Positions 49,204 to 60,477 of a stretch of 64,000 nucleotides of DNA are shown here, piece after piece (positions within the stretch are counted from its first letter, which is position 1; each line of letters begins with the position of its first letter). Under the pieces are notes generated by a model that was not told the DNA's origin, did not search any database, and worked only from the letters and a program-made list of their open reading frames with translations. Position numbers and translations under genes: made by a program. The stretch is taken from NCBI GenBank assembly GCA_011800805.1, contig MPNW01000041.1:336108-400107 (forward strand), read 5' to 3'. Source of the stretch: Hirudo medicinalis (Eukaryota > Annelida > Clitellata > Hirudinida > Hirudinidae).

Positions 49204-50195
49204 CCGAGCTTAAACTGAGCCTGTAACTCACATATCAAACTCGTGTTGATATATTTTCATTTGAAGAAAAATATTTTGGAAAGATTTATCCATTTATTCC
49301 AAACATTCACGACGCAATAAGGGAACTGTTTGGAAAACCGTTGTCGAGGCTTATTAACAAAGACGGAAACATATCCTCTGACTGATTGGTTGAAAGATGG
49401 TTGAATTGCTTGTTATTTCAAGTTCTTTTGACTGAGCTTTCAATATTTGTTGTATTTTGACGAAGAAACCAATACTTGACGCTGCTGGTGGTTAACGGTT
49501 GATGTCGGTTCATATCAATAGTTTTTTTTTTATTTGTGGAAACTCCTACTGATGCGAGTTATTTTTATAACTGAAGATTGTGCATATCATGTTTAGGTGT
49601 TTCTCTTTTACATCAAGTCCTGCATTCATGGTGCTCTGTAGACTTGTATTCGTCTTTCATTCGAGGACACCACTGGCCATCTTTCATGCACCGACCTGTG
49701 AAAGTCGTCACTAAATAGAGTCTTATTTTAATCCTGAGGAGTTATGGGGTCGATTGTTTAACTTCAGAGGGAGGGGTATTGAATTTTGAAGACCTTTTTT
49801 TAGGTTTTTATCTTTTCAGATGTGATTTTTCCAATGTTATGTCGACGATAATATTTGTTAAATATCAAGATATCGATAATTAAAACCAGTTAATAAAATA
49901 TATTTATCCACTAATTTTTTTTACTTAACAATTTTGGTGGGGTTCGAACTCCCTCCCCCTGGGTGCGCCCATGGTTAGTTTTATCGTAGATAAAGACTTT
50001 GTTTAAATAGAACATAAATATAAACATTATGTCACAAAACTTTAAGAAGTTGAAACTGAGTAAAAACCGAGAAAATGGGGAATGTCTAAAAATGTGACAA
50101 AATATGAATAATTTTCAAATGGCATGACTTAAGAAATTATTGATTTTGAAACTTTCAATCGTTCGCTTCCATTCTTTGTTTAATTATTTTTCACT
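49204..50195. other. Between convergent RhoGEF and arylsulfatase genes
   Basis: About 1 kb separating two stop codons in tail-to-tail orientation. It should hold both 3' UTRs. No further gene is seen. Confidence 0.5.
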
Positions 50196-53100
50196 TCAAC
50201 ACCATCCAGGACTCCAAAATCCACCCCAGAAATTAGGAAAAGCTTTGGTTGTTCTCCTCGGATGAAATGGAGCAACTTCTTCCAGTCTAAATTCGTTCAG
50301 TTCATCTTTAAGTTGCAACCAAATTTTTGAATGAAGGAGAGAGCTGCTCAGGTCCATATTCTCACGCTCGTCTTCTGCAAATGTATGTTCAGACGTATTT
50401 ATAAATAAATATTATATCTATCATTAAATAATTGTAAATATTTTATAAATTCTTTTGAAATATTTTACCCGTAATTTTTCAAACTACCTTGTAAATCGTA
50501 TAGTTTGAAACTTCTGGAACAATTTCTCAAGGAACTCTTGATAGTCCTGAGTTGTTTTAATTTCTTCTTCATGTCATTTTCTTCTCTCCAAGTTTTAGGC
50601 ACTGAAATGTGCTCATCATGGTGTCCTGCACATCCTTCTATGATCTTGAACCTACCATTCCTGCTTTCAATAAACCGATTATTTTATTAAATATATTTAT
50701 TCTTATCGATTATTATAAACTAGCATTTTTAAACTGGCTTCGCCAGTCAAACTCATTTTTTATCCATTAAAATTAATTTTATTATTTACAACCTTCAAAT
50801 TCAGCCACTTACTTGCCCTCAGCGAACTGGATGATTAGGACGGTGCTCCCACAACGGGACTCGAACCCGTGCCGCCATCGCGAGAGGCGAAGTCTCAAAA
50901 CCATGCGAGAGCACAACGCTCCACGATTGTTTGTTTATTAACGTCCGTTGCATAGCTAGATGATTAGGACCGTGCTCCGCAACGGGATTCGAGTCGTGCT
51001 GCCATCGTGAGAGGCAGATGTCTTAACCATTAGACCAAGCGGGAGCACATCTCCACGATTTCGGTAGCTCTCGAGTTTAAAGCTCTTATGCGATTTAGGA
51101 AAAGGTGAAAGTTGGAAAACTTGAAAGTTGAAAAAAGAAAATAGCACAGGTTGGCCTAGGAATGACATAAAAAATGACGTGTGCAAATTTCAAGTCACTA
51201 CCATTCACCGTTTGGGAGGAATTCTTGGGACAGACGGACATACATAAGCACTTTCTGTTTTATATTTTAGATAACAAATGCCAAATAACTGTAATTTATG
51301 ATTACTTGTAGTTGTTTTCATTTAACAAATCAATTTCAATGGAGAAGGCTAACTCAGACCAATGAAAGTGCACAAATTATTTCAGTATCATGTTAAAATC
51401 AATTTAATCACTAATATTGTTGTCTTTAAATATTGTTGATAAAAATTAATTCATTTCACCTCAGAGCAGCCTCTCCTTTAATTGAATTGATTTGATAAAC
51501 AAAAGATTTCCTTGTGGTTGTCTTGTGTCTGTTGAGTAACGAGGTCCAGTGAGACATCCCATCGATCGTTCCTATGCTCCAATTCTTGTCTTATTTGGAA
51601 AGAAATATAATTTATAAAGCGCTTAAATTTAATTTAGAAATTATATTTAACACTTATTCCACAATAAGAAATATTTATTAAAGTTAAAAATATTATTTCA
51701 AACTCGTGAGTCCATTTCTGGAAGCTGCATCAATTAACGTCGGAAACCAATCGACTGCGTGAAACAACCTGCCAAATGTTATTACTATCGTTATTACTTC
51801 ATTTATTTTGTCATTTTTATTAACAGTTTACGAAGATATAAATCATTAAACTGCACGACGAAAATTACCAAAAATAGCAATCAATATATCTATCTACCCC
51901 TGTAACTTCTTTGCTGGAAGTTCGAATCCAGAAATAAAACTTGGAACCCTGGTGCCACCTTCCCATAAGGTTGCCTTTCCTCCCTTCAAGGGCCAATTGT
52001 TTCCTCCGTTCTCCTGCGAGGCTCCGTTCTGTTCACAACACATTAGCCCAAGTTAAATCAATTTTAATGTTTCAATTTAATTGCAATTCAGAAAAATGTA
52101 TTTTTTAATATTGGTTATGAACAACTTTACGTCTGAAATAAAGGCGAATATCGTATTTTCAAGCATATTCCTGCTCTTCAACACGTTGATGATTCTACCA
52201 ACACTCTGGTCAACAGCTGTTATCATGGCTGCAAGGATGTTAAATAAATAAATTCATGAACATGATTCAGAACGATTATCAGTTCATTTGTAATAATGCG
52301 CGTAAAATTATTGCATTTCAAACAAATACCCGAAAATACTTTCCTTCGTTTGGCTTTGATGAATCTGTATTTCTGCAAGAAATCCGTCGGAACCTTATTG
52401 ATTCAAAAGTATTTGTGCAATCATCTCTTGTTAAGTTGCATTAATGCTTATTGAAGAAGAAGAAATAGATATATTTAATATGTTTAAAAGTAAATTGCAA
52501 GAAACAAATAAAATGTAAGTGAAAATTCCGACCTGCAGAGGGGGGTGAGCAGCCTGGAAAGCAAGGTAGATGAAGAGTGGATTCTTCAAGTCGTGCTTCC
52601 TGACGATGTTTTCAACTCGTTTCGAGTAAGCGATCTGTGGTGTACCAACTGTTGAAAGTCCATTGAGAATGAAAATCACATCTTACCGATGAATATTCTT
52701 TCATGAGGTGAATGTCTCGGTTCAAACGGAAGTCGTAACCACGGGCGTCTTAAATATTCATTTGCAATATAAAAAAAAACTGAAGAGAAATAAAATAATG
52801 AAATGAATAAAATAAATGAATTACTTGACCTAAATTAAATAGTTAATTAGCCACGTAATCACTGACCTGAATGGGTAAAGTGATCCTCGTGGCCCGTGTA
52901 GAAGCCGTAAAAAGAATCAAAACCTCTGAATGTTGGAGTGTAGGACCAATTGCAGAAACCCAGGTGCCATCTGAAAAGTAATTTAATTTTTATTTAATTT
53001 TGTGGCACCTAACCACACTGATTTCATCGTCTTTCCCAAACATCCACAACATAACTTTTACTTACTTTCCAACAGCATGTGTGGAGTACCCAAACTCTTT

Positions 53101-55015
53101 CAACACCTCAGGAAGAAGAATTGCGGTCAGTGGAAGACCATGTGGTCTGTCGTTGTCGATGACTCCTTGCTGGTAATTATAGTGAATAATAAAAACAATA
53201 ATACTTGATTTAAAGTTAGTTTAACATTTGCAGAAGTTATGTTGGCATGTGTCGTGTCTCCAATTAAAATTGTTCAAATATATTCTAGTGAACTTCATGC
53301 AAATGAAATCTTACATGTTGTTCTAACCCTGGCGACAAAACATTAATTAATTTTGTAATTAATTTTTATATTACTATGTTTAGAATTTATCTTTTATTTT
53401 TAAGGCAGCACTATGACAGATAATTAATGGTTGCAGCATCTGAAAAATCCCAGAAGATCCGAGTCGATATCCAACATTCCTTATTCATCAAATAATCAGC
53501 AAGTGATTATATTACGCAATAACTTGCAACAGAGAACACTTACGCTATCTTTTATTGCGTAAGTGTGGTATTTACATGTACTAGATGTACTACATGTACA
53601 TGTACACCCACTTGCTAAGTGAATAACTACTGAATAACTACTGAATTAATAAACTATAAATTCGGCTTTATTGAGACCCGTCATTTATAAGAATTTAAAG
53701 ATTTTATGAGATTAAATCAACCCACCTGGACACCTAATTTAAACGGGTACCTCCCTGTAAGCAATGCAGCCCTGGAACTACAGGTTGATTAAACATGAAT
53801 TTATTTAAAATACAATATATGAATACCTCAATTTATAAATTATTATTATTCTTAAAATGTCATCAAAACGATCCAGTTCAGCTGAACTGACTTTTAGTCA
53901 TGAATTAAAAGTTAAGGATAAAAATGATTCGCAAGTTATAAAAATGTTAGTTATCAAATGAGTTTATTTAATAATGCATGCAATTTGTTGAAGCAAGTGT
54001 TGGAAAACATCATTCTCTACTCACGGAGAACAAACTGGAGAAACGTAAGAATTGTTGATTTCAACTCCTTTCCTGACGAGAAAGTTGAGGTTTGGGGTTT
54101 TAATTTGTGAGTTGTGCCACCCTACATCGTTCCATCCTGAGGAAGGAAAATAATTTATCTCAATTTAAATTTTAGGACGGCAATCTTAATCTCTCGTTTG
54201 ATTTTATTTGCAAAATTGATGCCACTCTAAACAATTTATTTCAATCCAAATTAATTACGATTTATGAGAAGTGAAGGAAGTAATTCAAGAAAACCAAGAC
54301 TTTTGGTTGAATTACAAAGGAATTCCGAAAGCTGAAGTGATAATTTATAAAAAAAAATCTGGATTTATAATTTAACTATTTTCGTCTTCTACTCGATTTG
54401 GTCGTTGTGCAATGCAAAAAAAAAACGTTTGAGCGAGATTTGAAGGAATTCCTTCGCAAAAACTTTGTGCATGTTTTGACCTTTGAACTCAAACATCACT
54501 TGAATATGCATGATTTGTCAATTGTTTAAAGAATATTTATTAATAATAAAACTAATCTGAATCTCAATTTCATCATAAAATAAACCACAAAAAATAAACG
54601 ACGAAAGCTAACAAACTGTTGTAATTCTGACATGAACACGCATGCACCTCTGAAAGATGAAATTCAATCTTTGTCATGCTTCTAGTGCAACACTTTTGAA
54701 GGACGTTTTGAACAACGTGTTCAGCGTGTTGTGCCAGGCATTTCATACAAAGTCGTATTTATAAACACTCTTGTAAATACAATTTCTACAATATACAAGA
54801 TACAATTTCCACAATACTTACGAGTCGTCAGTGCGCAAGCTTTTGCAGATTAATTGGCATTAAATTGCAATTGAATGAGTGTGTAATGGAATCTAACCTA
54901 CATCGTCGACGACAATGAAGATGATGTGTGGAGGGCACCAACAATTGGAAGCGATTACAAGTAAAATGCTCGAAATTAGTGAAACAGCAAAACTCGACCG
55001 TTTCACGATCTCCAT
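50196..55015 (-). CDS. ARSB: Arylsulfatase B-like lysosomal/secreted sulfatase
   Basis: Fourteen exons: 54898-55015, 54025-54136, 53726-53777, 53066-53169, 52867-52970, 52687-52748, 52533-52634, 52330-52393, 52131-52228, 51898-52028, 51704-51768, 51460-51589, 50488-50660, 50196-50374. They total 1494 nt (497 residues; human ARSB has about 530). A signal peptide ([12 protein letters not shown]) precedes [12 protein letters not shown], whose Asp37 and Asp38 bind the metal. C75-S-P-S-R79 is the site where Cys becomes formylglycine. K129 and H131 lie in GKWHLG, His214 in AAHPPLQ, Asp272-Asn273 and then Lys290 in NNWPLKGGK. All expected catalytic positions are present, so it should hydrolyse sulfate esters, by family analogy on N-acetylgalactosamine-4-sulfate of glycosaminoglycans. 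Order and spacing fit the ARSB/ARSI/ARSJ group; I cannot separate these members. Confidence 0.92.
50826..50918 (-). repeat. tRNA-derived SINE, copy 1
   Basis: The minus strand reads GTGCTCTCGCATGG, a D-arm-like stretch, CGGGTTCGAGTCCCGT (a T-arm with B box) and a GGGAGCAC acceptor end, then GTCCTAATCATC. It resembles a tRNA with a damaged anticodon arm. It sits in an arylsulfatase intron. Confidence 0.7.
50926..51048 (-). repeat. tRNA-derived SINE, copy 2
   Basis: On the minus strand the tRNA-like head (51048 to about 50973) has a seven-base-pair acceptor stem (GTGCTCC with GGAGCAC), an A-box region TGGTCTAATGGTTAAGAC and a T-arm TCGAATCCCGTT. The tail contains CTAATCATCTAG and AACGGACGTTAATAAACAA. 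The anticodon arm does not give a normal seven-base loop, so it is unlikely to be a working tRNA gene. It follows copy 1 head to tail. Confidence 0.72.
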
Positions 55016-57030
55016 AGCAACAGATCCGTTGAAACGAATTGAGACCTGTCAGCCTACCGAGGTTTTCGAAAGAATTGATGGAAAAATTAAGCAGTATAGC
55101 TTGACTTCCATGCTGGACGCACGAAATAAATGCTAGTATCACAATCACAATCACACGATCCCTGCAAAAGTTAAGCGACCTGAAAACTTAGTTTTTAGTA
55201 CTTCACTTGAGTTACAAAACTTTCGACAGGATTCAGATAAAGTTTGGTGCTTTCTGTAGGCTGATTGAAACGCTAATAAAATTCTTTCTACTGAGTGAGA
55301 TTATAGTTAGTGTCGCATTCGTCTTTTGTCGGCGTTCACTACCTCCAACTTAACATGATTGACTTTTGTAACTAAGTCCTGTTTAAGTACTTAAATGTCT
55401 TCTTCACTTGTGACAATTAGTTGCTTTCTTTTTTTGAAAGTTTCTTTCAAAAACCATTCGATTTCTTTGCAGTTTTGGTTACTTTCGACTACTTATTACT
55501 TCGTTATTATTTATTTCCGTTAGAACTAAAATATTCCGAGTATCTTTAAGTTAATTTTAGTGTTTCTAAATCATTTTTAAAATGTTAGTTTACAGTCAGA
55601 TACGTAAATTAAATGCTTATTAAATCAGTACAAGTACAAGTGCAACACATCGTGTCAAACGCAAAACATACAAAAGATCATAAAAACACCTTCCCATACT
55701 CCTCTCAGGTAGCACCTACTCTCAAACATTTCCTCCTAATGGGGGCACAAATATTCAAAAATAGACCTGAGCAGGTGTATTTTGTATAGGTTGAGCATAA
55801 AGTCTAAATTTAAATATAAACTTTGGAACTTTCGATATCATTTAAGTATGTTCCTTCAAAGCGATTTAAAGAATGATGTTATTAATGAAAATGTGTCTAA
55901 AATAAAATATTGTTATCATAAATAACAAGTTTAGTTGCTCTTTCAGGTATCAACAAGATCAATTTTTTTATTTGTAGAAAAGAAAATTGTAACAAATTTT
56001 AATAATGGCTCACAAATTAATTAGTAATAAATTTAATAACAGTTCTTAACTTGATTAGTGCTTCCCAACAATGATTCTTAATTATTGTGAAAAACTCATA
56101 ATTGTTTGATCCTGACATTTAATTATTGTCGTTTCAAATAGAAGCCTTTTTTTTTTATAAAATCTGCAACCGAGGCTAACAAATTGATGTGGAATGTTTG
56201 AAAACACGATCAAAAGACATTCAATTGTTGATGCACATTTATTCCTGCCCTAATAATTTTAATGTCTTCTTACTCACGTTCGGGTTGTGCTTCTTTTAAT
56301 AATTTAATCAAGCTTATTTAATTCAAACTTTTTAATTAGGAATTACCACTTGTGGTAAAAGGTACGGTTAAACTGCGTTTACATGGTAAGTCGTTGGAAA
56401 TATTCGGCTTTATCAGGAAGCATCACCTCGTGTGAGGTCTGATTGCAGGCTATCAATTTGAATCTATCAGTAGATGTAATTGCCTTCAATTATTCTCCAA
56501 ATAACATCTCAATAAAACTTCTGCGTCGCATGATCCGATTGAATATACATGAATATCTGTGCATCATCGTTATCCGTGATGCATTTCAGAAAAACTTTTT
56601 ATTGTGACATTCATTTAAAGATTAAATTCGTATGAATTGTTAAGTTTCACTTCTAAAGTAAGGCATTACCTGGACGTCAATCTAGTCAGCATCTTGTTTT
56701 GATTGTTTTACCAACCAAGCATCCTAAGTAAAGCAGCGCACATATAAAATGGAATTATGAAATTAACAAATGTTTGAGCAAATAATTGGAATTAGTTTAA
56801 TCAAAGCAGCATGGTCCATTACCTCCAGATCTTCTGAGATTAAAACTAAGAATAACGAGTGTGATGGTCGCTTGTAAATGGTGATCATGTAGAACAGATA
56901 TTTCACAAGAGGGCATTTGCTTCCACTCATCAGAAAATTGATTACAAATATTTTGCATCTTCAAAGCGTAGGCCCAATTTTACTCTGTGTTTAGTTTGCT
57001 TTTTGTGTTTTGTTTAGAAATTTGTTTTTC
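55016..57030. other. Intergenic, nothing recognised
   Basis: AT-rich. It separates the arylsulfatase start from the second tail-anchored protein gene, so it should include the arylsulfatase promoter. No repeat or exon was supported. Confidence 0.4.
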
Positions 57031-57045
57031 TTATCTTATTTCTTC

Positions 57046-57132
57046 GGTTTCGTTTTGATGACGTCAAGTGCCTATCAAGAACTCTATTTGTCGAATGCTT
57101 TTGTGCGAACAACTGGCAATAAGCTAAAGTTT
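57046..57132 (+). promoter_or_regulatory. Conserved upstream block with a perfect CRE, copy 2
   Basis: Partner of 38066-38152. TGACGTCA lies at 57059-57066, 135 bp before the ATG. From GGTTTCGTTTTGATGACGTC to AAGTTTA the two copies differ at only four positions. Confidence 0.6.
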
Positions 57133-57200
57133 ATCTTATGGTTGCGCGTTAAACGGAAACTAATTCATTTGATTGCGTAAAACAATTCATACCCGCGAAT

Positions 57201-57590
57201 ATGAGCAGCAGTGAGTCAGAAATGGGTTCCGGCGAAAGAGTCAAAGGCTGTGGTTGCGACGGCCAAAGCCACGGTCAAAGCCATGGCCAAAGCAACGGCT
57301 CTCCTGAAAGCAAAAAGAACGAAAAATGTTCTTGTCATGGCAATGAATCTTTTGAGAAGTGGAAAGAGGAGATTCTTTCCAAGGGATGCAAGGGAAACGG
57401 AGCTGAAAAACGCAAAAACGGCAAAAAGAAGGAAGAGAATGGCTGTGAAATGTTCAGAGCCATGAGCAAGAAAGTTCAACAAGAGCCTGACAAATGCGGC
57501 TGTTCATGTTGCTCCATCGTGCTTTGTGCAGCAGTTCTCATAGCAGCTGGAGTAACGGTGGCCTTCATCAAAAAGAAGTATCTCGACTGA
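57201..57590 (+). CDS. Small cysteine-rich, C-terminally membrane-anchored protein B
   Basis: Family not recognised. A single-exon, 129-codon paralogue of the gene at 38228. Features in order: a Ser/Glu-rich start; C-G-C followed by three Gly-Gln-Ser-His/Asn repeats (about residues 22-33); the shared core NESFEKWKEEILSKG (about 49-63); a lysine-rich stretch; CGCSCC; a single hydrophobic helix (IVLCAAVLIAAGVTVAFI); and the ending KKKYLD. Lack of a signal peptide plus the terminal span suggests tail anchoring, with the bulk of the protein in the cytosol (inference). The Cys cluster beside the membrane is a likely acylation site. AATAAA at 57659-57664 follows. It stands alone between the arylsulfatase gene and a transposon. 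Confidence 0.85.
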   Translation: MSSSESEMGSGERVKGCGCDGQSHGQSHGQSNGSPESKKNEKCSCHGNESFEKWKEEILSKGCKGNGAEKRKNGKKKEENGCEMFRAMSKKVQQEPDKCGCSCCSIVLCAAVLIAAGVTVAFIKKKYLD

Positions 57591-57658
57591 TTCCCTCGAA
57601 ATACCCTTTTATTTTGACTTACATCTGATATTACCAACTGTAAATCTCTGTGTTTATC

Positions 57659-57664
57659 AATAAA
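57659..57664 (+). terminator. Polyadenylation signal AATAAA for gene B
   Basis: Located 69 bp after the stop codon. Confidence 0.6.
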
Positions 57665-58137
57665 ATTACTCGAGCAGTTTTAGCCTTACACTTGTGCTTG
57701 GATCCTCATCTCCAGGATGAGAACATTCAAATTCTTGACGACCACTTAGGAAGAGTGAATGAGGCATTTAAATATTGCAACGTTATTTATTTAGTTAGCC
57801 CAACATAAATTTAAATTCCAACTAATATTCACTCAATAGAATATTGAGGTTTTAATGACTATTTTTAAACACCGAAAATTTATGGGGTTTCCTTGAAATG
57901 GAGATGGTAGCACCAGTAAGCAGCTCATAAAATCTTGAGCAGTTGAAATAAGTGCGTTCTACATTATTACTATGAGATGTCATCGTCAAGTGACATCCCA
58001 ACAAAAACGAAGAAATTTATTGCAATCACTACTTTTAAATGGGGTGCAAGTTGGCTCAGAGAGTGTGCTTTCCCAAGAACGACGATAAAAACAAGTTACG
58101 TGTCGTCAACCCAGCTTTCACTACCATTCTACCTTGT

Positions 58138-58249
58138 TGTTTATTAACGTCCGTTACGTAGATCATCTAAGTATGTTCTAAAATGATTAGGACGGTGCTC
58201 CTGCAATGAGAGGCAAAATCTTAACAATTAAACCATGCGGGAGCACACC
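58138..58249 (-). repeat. tRNA-derived SINE, copy 3
   Basis: Shares with copy 2 the tail TGTTTATTAACGTCCGTT (plus strand), the ATGATTAGGAC(C/G)GTGCTCC joint and the head ending GCGGGAGCAC. The T-arm is deleted and about 20 bp is inserted in the tail. Confidence 0.72.
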
Positions 58250-58267
58250 CTCTACATCAGCTGTATA

Positions 58268-59408
58268 CAGGGGCGGATCTAGAATACTTTGACAGGGGGG
58301 CCGCGCGCTGGAACTTAGACCCCTTAGGGTCAATCTCTAAACCGCTTGCTGATGCATATACAAGCCGGCGGACATTTTAATAGCCATTTTGCTTCTTGTT
58401 TTTTTTTGAATCTTTAAAAATTATGAAATGGTTTCAGGTCTTTTATATTCACATTTTCCTCTCAGCTGTTTTCCTCTCAGAAAAGCTAATTCTGTCTGAC
58501 CGCATGAAAATCCTCTCCATACCATCACGGAAACCCTTCGAATTTTCTACTGTAATAAACCTCTTACTCCATCTCTAAATCATGCCAGTAGTAGTGGCAT
58601 CCAACAGGATCATGGATGTTAAACTTTGTTTCGTCTAGAATAATTACTGACTTCCGTAAAGTACCCATAATCATCTATATGTTTTGCCCATTGCAAATCC
58701 ATGAAACCGCTCTTAAAGATATGACGAACAAATTGGCACATCAATTTGCATTTCATGTTAAAACATGTAATAAATTCGTTTTTAACTTTATTGTAAGATT
58801 TCATGATTATATTTAAATTATATAATCATATTTGAGGTTATAAAATTCATATATAAGAAAGTTATGCGAAAAAATATGGAGTTCTTAAAGATATGACGAC
58901 CACTGTTTAATAGTCAATATCTTGGTGTGTGTAAGTGAGGGTTAGTACATTCAGTCTGTCAGCTAGCATCGTTAGGCCGAAGATAATTTTTAAACTTTCG
59001 AGAGTCGAAAAACTTTTCATTGCCAGCTTTTGTGGATGGTCATGTAGCCGAAATGAATAGAATCATTATAACGTTTGAATATATATCATTGTGTGCCCAA
59101 TATACAGTATATTAATATATAATCTACAAAATTTGAGATTGCTCGCCCAACATCTTTAACTTGATTCCATTTTACCCATCATTACCTATTTAATAATAAC
59201 GGTTTTTGAGAAGTTACAAGTTACTACAACAATGGATCAACAACGACAATTCTAGTATCTTTACCACAGCTACTATTATTTTCGTCCAAAGTCGTAAGTT
59301 ATTGAAATAAAATTTTCAAATTAAAATAGATTTTTTATCTTATATTTTTAAAATTACCGGGGGGCCATGGCCCTCATTCGCCCCCCCCCCCAAATCCGCC
59401 ACCGTCTG
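58268..59408. mobile_element. Non-autonomous DNA transposon, hAT-like, about 1.14 kb
   Basis: The left end CAGGGGCGGATCTAG (58268-58282) is matched, inverted, by the right end CCAAATCCGCCACCGTCTG (to 59408), with G-runs inside both ends. The bases TATA flank both sides. CAGxGGCGGAT termini are common in hAT-superfamily elements, but the eight-base target duplication typical of hAT is not evident, so the superfamily is tentative. No transposase is encoded: the internal open frames (58396-58578, 58616-58816) show no motif. Confidence 0.65.
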
Positions 59409-60033
59409 TATAAATGGTACAAGCGTCCCTGATGCTTACAATCATGGCGCTATACTTCGCAATTCATTTATTATTAAACAGGTTATGTTGAGTTCGAAAA
59501 TACGTTCGCTTACTGTTCTTGAAATAGCCAGGGATTTATTTATTACCTAGTGGGTATGTACACTTCCAGCCAACCGGAAAACTCCTCGATCTGCAAGAAG
59601 ATATTTCAACTTGGACTTGTAAAAGCAAAAAGGTCAGGTGACATTTGCAGTCAAGCCTCTAGGCAGCTTGGGGAGTTGCACCGCTGGCCACACCCAATCA
59701 TGACAAATTTCTGTAACCTCCAGATATTGCCTTGTGACAGTTAATAAGCAATCATATATCAACCTCTGCTGTAACTTGTAATTTCATCAAGTAATGCATT
59801 CCAACTACTTTTTTGGAAACTTCGAGAGCAATTTTAGAAATATACAAGAGCCATTTAGCATCCACTTCTCAAACCCAGATCTCTTTAAAATAACTTCATA
59901 TCTTCCACTCATGTTTTATTGTCATTTTTTTCAACAAAAATACACCAAACACAAAAGGAGGCTTCTTAAAGAAACCATTGTACATTCTCCAAGTTACTTG
60001 TTAAGTCCAGCAACAAATTACAAACTCAAATGA

Positions 60034-60477
60034 TTACTGATAATATAATTCCAAGTTCATGCCATCATGAATTTCATCTGCAAAAGTAATGCATTAGTCA
60101 GACATAAATCTAAAACATTGAAAAAAGAAAACTCACAGTCAGCCAGTGTAACGTTATCCTTAAAAATGGTGTACCTGAGAAAGTAAATAACATATTTTAC
60201 ATCGAAATATGCACCTAATTGTAGATAAAATAAGTTAACCATTTTTTGAGTACAATCTTGTCGGATCTGGTCCCTGTTTGTGCAGCAATGAGCTTCTTCA
60301 GATCTCCGACTGTATCATCTGGACTGAAGGACGGATCAATCAATCATTAAATTTGTCAGACAATTTAATTTACAACTATTCCAACAAACATGAATTCAAA
60401 CATGCATCACCAAATACTAACTTGCACTTTACTCTGACTTTCTTTCCCAACCTGTCATTGCAAGTGATTTCAATCAT
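60034..60477 (-). CDS. UBL5: Ubiquitin-like protein 5 (Hub1), complete
   Basis: Four exons on the minus strand: 60422-60477, 60240-60323, 60137-60174 and 60034-60077, totalling 222 nt (73 residues), exactly the length of known UBL5. The sequence begins [18 protein letters not shown], contains [17 protein letters not shown] and [18 protein letters not shown] and ends MNLELYYQ. Like other Hub1 proteins it ends in Tyr-Tyr-x and lacks the di-glycine needed for conjugation. It binds spliceosomal partners non-covalently and influences splice-site choice in the nucleus. The exon 3/4 junction splits a Tyr codon. It is one of the most conserved eukaryotic proteins, so the identification is secure. The divergent KATNB1 gene starts 2 kb away. 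Confidence 0.97.

Noticed and set aside
50843..51048. Functional tRNA genes
   Set aside because: The acceptor and T arms look right, but the anticodon arm does not give a normal stem with a seven-base loop, and the copies share a SINE tail.
59550..59744. 64-codon plus-strand frame downstream of the transposon
   Set aside because: No motif, no upstream exon and no conserved features.
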